In this document: piece by piece, positions 62,684 to 64,000 of the stretch | Numbering within the stretch: position 1 is the stretch's first letter | Layout: the number at the start of each line of letters is the position of its first letter | Assembly: GCF_900174485.1 (NCBI RefSeq) | Contig: NZ_LT837803.1 | Location: 806,001-870,000 of the forward strand | Length of the DNA: 64,000 nucleotides | Direction of reading: 5' to 3' | From: Sterolibacterium denitrificans | Lineage (GTDB): Bacteria; Pseudomonadota; Gammaproteobacteria; Burkholderiales; Rhodocyclaceae | Program-made: the position numbers and the translations under genes | Notes under the pieces: generated by a model | Told to the model about the DNA's origin: nothing | Database searches by the model: none | Seen by the model: the letters and a program-made list of their open reading frames with translations, nothing else

Positions 62684-63778
62684 ATGAGCCTCAAATGCGG
62701 CATCGTCGGCCTACCCAACGTCGGCAAGTCCACCCTCTTCAACGCCCTCACCAAGGCCGGCATCGAAGCCGCCAACTATCCCTTCTGCACCATTGAGCCG
62801 AACATCGGCATCGTCGAAGTGCCCGATCCGCGCCTGGCGCAACTGGCTGAAATCGTCAAGCCGCAGAAGGTGCAGCATGCCATCGTCGAATTCGTGGACA
62901 TCGCCGGCCTGGTTGCCGGCGCCAGCAAGGGCGAAGGCCTGGGCAACCAGTTCCTCGCCAACATCCGCGAAACCGATGCCATCGTCCATGTCGTGCGCTG
63001 CTTTCATGATGACAACGTGGTGCATGTCTCCGGCTCGGTCGACCCGATCCGCGACATCGAAGTCATCGACACCGAACTCGCCCTGGCCGACATGAGCACC
63101 GTCGAAAAGGCGCTCGCCCGCTACTCCAAGCAGGCCAGGGCCGGCGGCGACAAGGAAGCCAGGCTGCTGGTCGATGTATTGGAAAAATGCCAGGCCCAGC
63201 TCGACCAGGCCAAGCCGGTGCGCGCGCTCGACCTTTCCAGGGAAGAGTGGGCCAATCTCAAACCCTTCTGCCTGATCACCGCCAAGCCGGTACTCTACGC
63301 CGCCAACGTCGCCGAAGACGGCTTCGAGAACAATCCCCACCTCGACGCCGTGCGTGATCATGCCGCCAGGGAAGGCGCCGAAGTCGTCGCCCTGTGCGCC
63401 GCCATCGAAGCCGAAATCGCCGACCTCGACGACGCCGACAAGCAAGACTTCCTCGAATCCATGGGCCTGGCCGAACCCGGCCTCGACCGCCTGATCCGCG
63501 CCGGCTACAAGCTGCTGGGACTACAGACCTACTTCACCGCCGGCGTCAAGGAAGTCCGCGCCTGGACCATCCACGCCGGCGACACCGCGCCGCAGGCGGC
63601 CGGCGTCATCCACACCGACTTCGAACGCGGCTTCATCCGCGCCCAGACCATCGCCTTCGACGACTTCATCCGCTACAAGGGCGAAGCCGGCGCCAAGGAA
63701 GCCGGCAAGATGCGCGCCGAAGGCAAGGAATACGTGGTCAAGGATGGGGATGTGCTCAATTTCTTGTTCAACGTCTGA
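62684..63778 (+). CDS. ychF: Redox-sensitive P-loop GTPase/ATPase YchF
   Basis: 364-residue Obg-like nucleotide hydrolase that binds ribosomes and prefers ATP. Motifs: [23 protein letters not shown] (P-loop), [38 protein letters not shown] (switch II), and the TGS domain [38 protein letters not shown]. It is 33 bases after pth, and the repeat tract lies in that gap. Confidence 0.97.
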   Translation: MSLKCGIVGLPNVGKSTLFNALTKAGIEAANYPFCTIEPNIGIVEVPDPRLAQLAEIVKPQKVQHAIVEFVDIAGLVAGASKGEGLGNQFLANIRETDAIVHVVRCFHDDNVVHVSGSVDPIRDIEVIDTELALADMSTVEKALARYSKQARAGGDKEARLLVDVLEKCQAQLDQAKPVRALDLSREEWANLKPFCLITAKPVLYAANVAEDGFENNPHLDAVRDHAAREGAEVVALCAAIEAEIADLDDADKQDFLESMGLAEPGLDRLIRAGYKLLGLQTYFTAGVKEVRAWTIHAGDTAPQAAGVIHTDFERGFIRAQTIAFDDFIRYKGEAGAKEAGKMRAEGKEYVVKDGDVLNFLFNV

Positions 63779-63870
63779 TCAATCATTTCATGAGAGTGCC
63801 CTCGACCTCGATCCTGCCAGGATCGAGGCCGCCATCACGCCGGGCACGTATTGCGACAAGCCAGGCGTCA

Positions 63871-64000
63871 TCAGAAGCGATATTCCAGGCCTACCGACAA
63901 CAAGTTGGTCTTGATTCCGACGCCATTCGCTTTCGCCTTGTCAAAGGCTTCGTACTCGGCGCGCATGCTCAAATTCTGGTCGATCGCGTATTCCGCGCCC
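63871..64000 (-). CDS. Outer-membrane beta-barrel protein, C-terminal end only
   Basis: Only the last 42 residues are in the window: EYAIDQNLSMRAEYEAF, then IKTNLLSVGLEYRF and a tandem TGA-TGA stop. Alternating hydrophobic residues and a terminal Phe are typical of OmpA-like or OmpW-like barrels. It converges with ychF across 92 bases that hold a 10-bp perfect hairpin at 63806-63828. Confidence 0.7.
   Translation of the reverse strand, partial: GAEYAIDQNLSMRAEYEAFDKAKANGVGIKTNLLSVGLEYRF

Noticed and set aside
63806-63828. Perfect 10-bp hairpin between ychF and the barrel gene as an intrinsic terminator
   Set aside because: No T run follows on either strand, so it does not meet the terminator pattern, though it could act with Rho.

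Overview
The window is GC-rich and tightly packed, with many ATGA-type gene overlaps. It most resembles a betaproteobacterium of the Rhodocyclales, probably a steroid degrader of the Sterolibacterium/Denitratisoma type. The evidence is the housekeeping gene order (mreBCD-mrdAB-rlpA-dacC-dat-ybeD-lipBA; gatCAB; tRNA-Gln-prs-rplY-pth-ychF) together with a ketosteroid isomerase, a set of genes for steroid C/D-ring breakdown, and a four-gene molybdenum hydroxylase of the ethylbenzene dehydrogenase / steroid C25 dehydrogenase family. The species assignment is inference.

Layout. 1-9.9 kb: end of an exopolysaccharide cluster (alpha/alpha-toroid protein, AsnB-type amidotransferase, WecG/TagA glycosyltransferase, VanZ-like protein, undecaprenyl-phosphate sugar-1-phosphate transferase, TPR membrane protein, two small exported proteins, O-antigen ligase/Wzy-like protein). 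The leftmost gene is visibly more AT-rich than the rest. 9.97-20.9 kb (minus): lipoate synthesis, D-amino-acid transaminase, then the cell-wall elongation set. 21.3-24.5 kb (plus): gatCAB. 24.6-26.8 kb: a coiled-coil exported protein, pyrE and divergent xthA.

26.8-42.9 kb (all minus) is the main catabolic region. Read in the direction of transcription it holds an SDR, two acyl-CoA dehydrogenases, a second SDR (IpdF-like), a MaoC hydratase, a ketosteroid isomerase, a FadD3-like CoA ligase, three coenzyme F420 genes (cofE-cofD-cofC), a TonB-ExbB-ExbD-ExbD-TPR energising system, a luciferase-like (possibly F420-dependent) oxidoreductase, a SnoaL-like protein and an unusual two-part crotonase. 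The CoA ligase, IpdF-like SDR and acyl-CoA dehydrogenase pair recall the actinobacterial KstR2 regulon, which degrades the steroid C/D-ring remnant HIP. F420 synthesis genes inside such a cluster in a Gram-negative organism are the most striking feature of the window.

43.2-48.9 kb (minus): a FecI sigma factor, FecR, a TonB-dependent receptor with an STN domain, and a di-heme cytochrome c peroxidase, with a good Fur box upstream of fecI. 49.1-50.9 kb: a ferredoxin-NADP reductase divergent from a LysR regulator. 50.9-56.4 kb (minus): the molybdoenzyme operon in the order gamma-beta-alpha-chaperone. It is divergent from a TetR regulator, and a perfect 19-bp palindrome lies between them. 57.4-64 kb: Rep/UvrD helicase, an exported cytochrome c, tRNA-Gln, prs, rplY, pth, ychF and the end of an outer-membrane beta-barrel gene.

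A plausible combined role is this: the molybdoenzyme oxidises a sterol side chain or a related hydrocarbon in the periplasm, a TonB system energises uptake through an outer-membrane receptor, and the CoA-dependent genes break down the remaining rings. F420 may serve as a reductant or oxidant for the luciferase-like enzyme. The links between these modules are inferred from position, not shown by the sequence.
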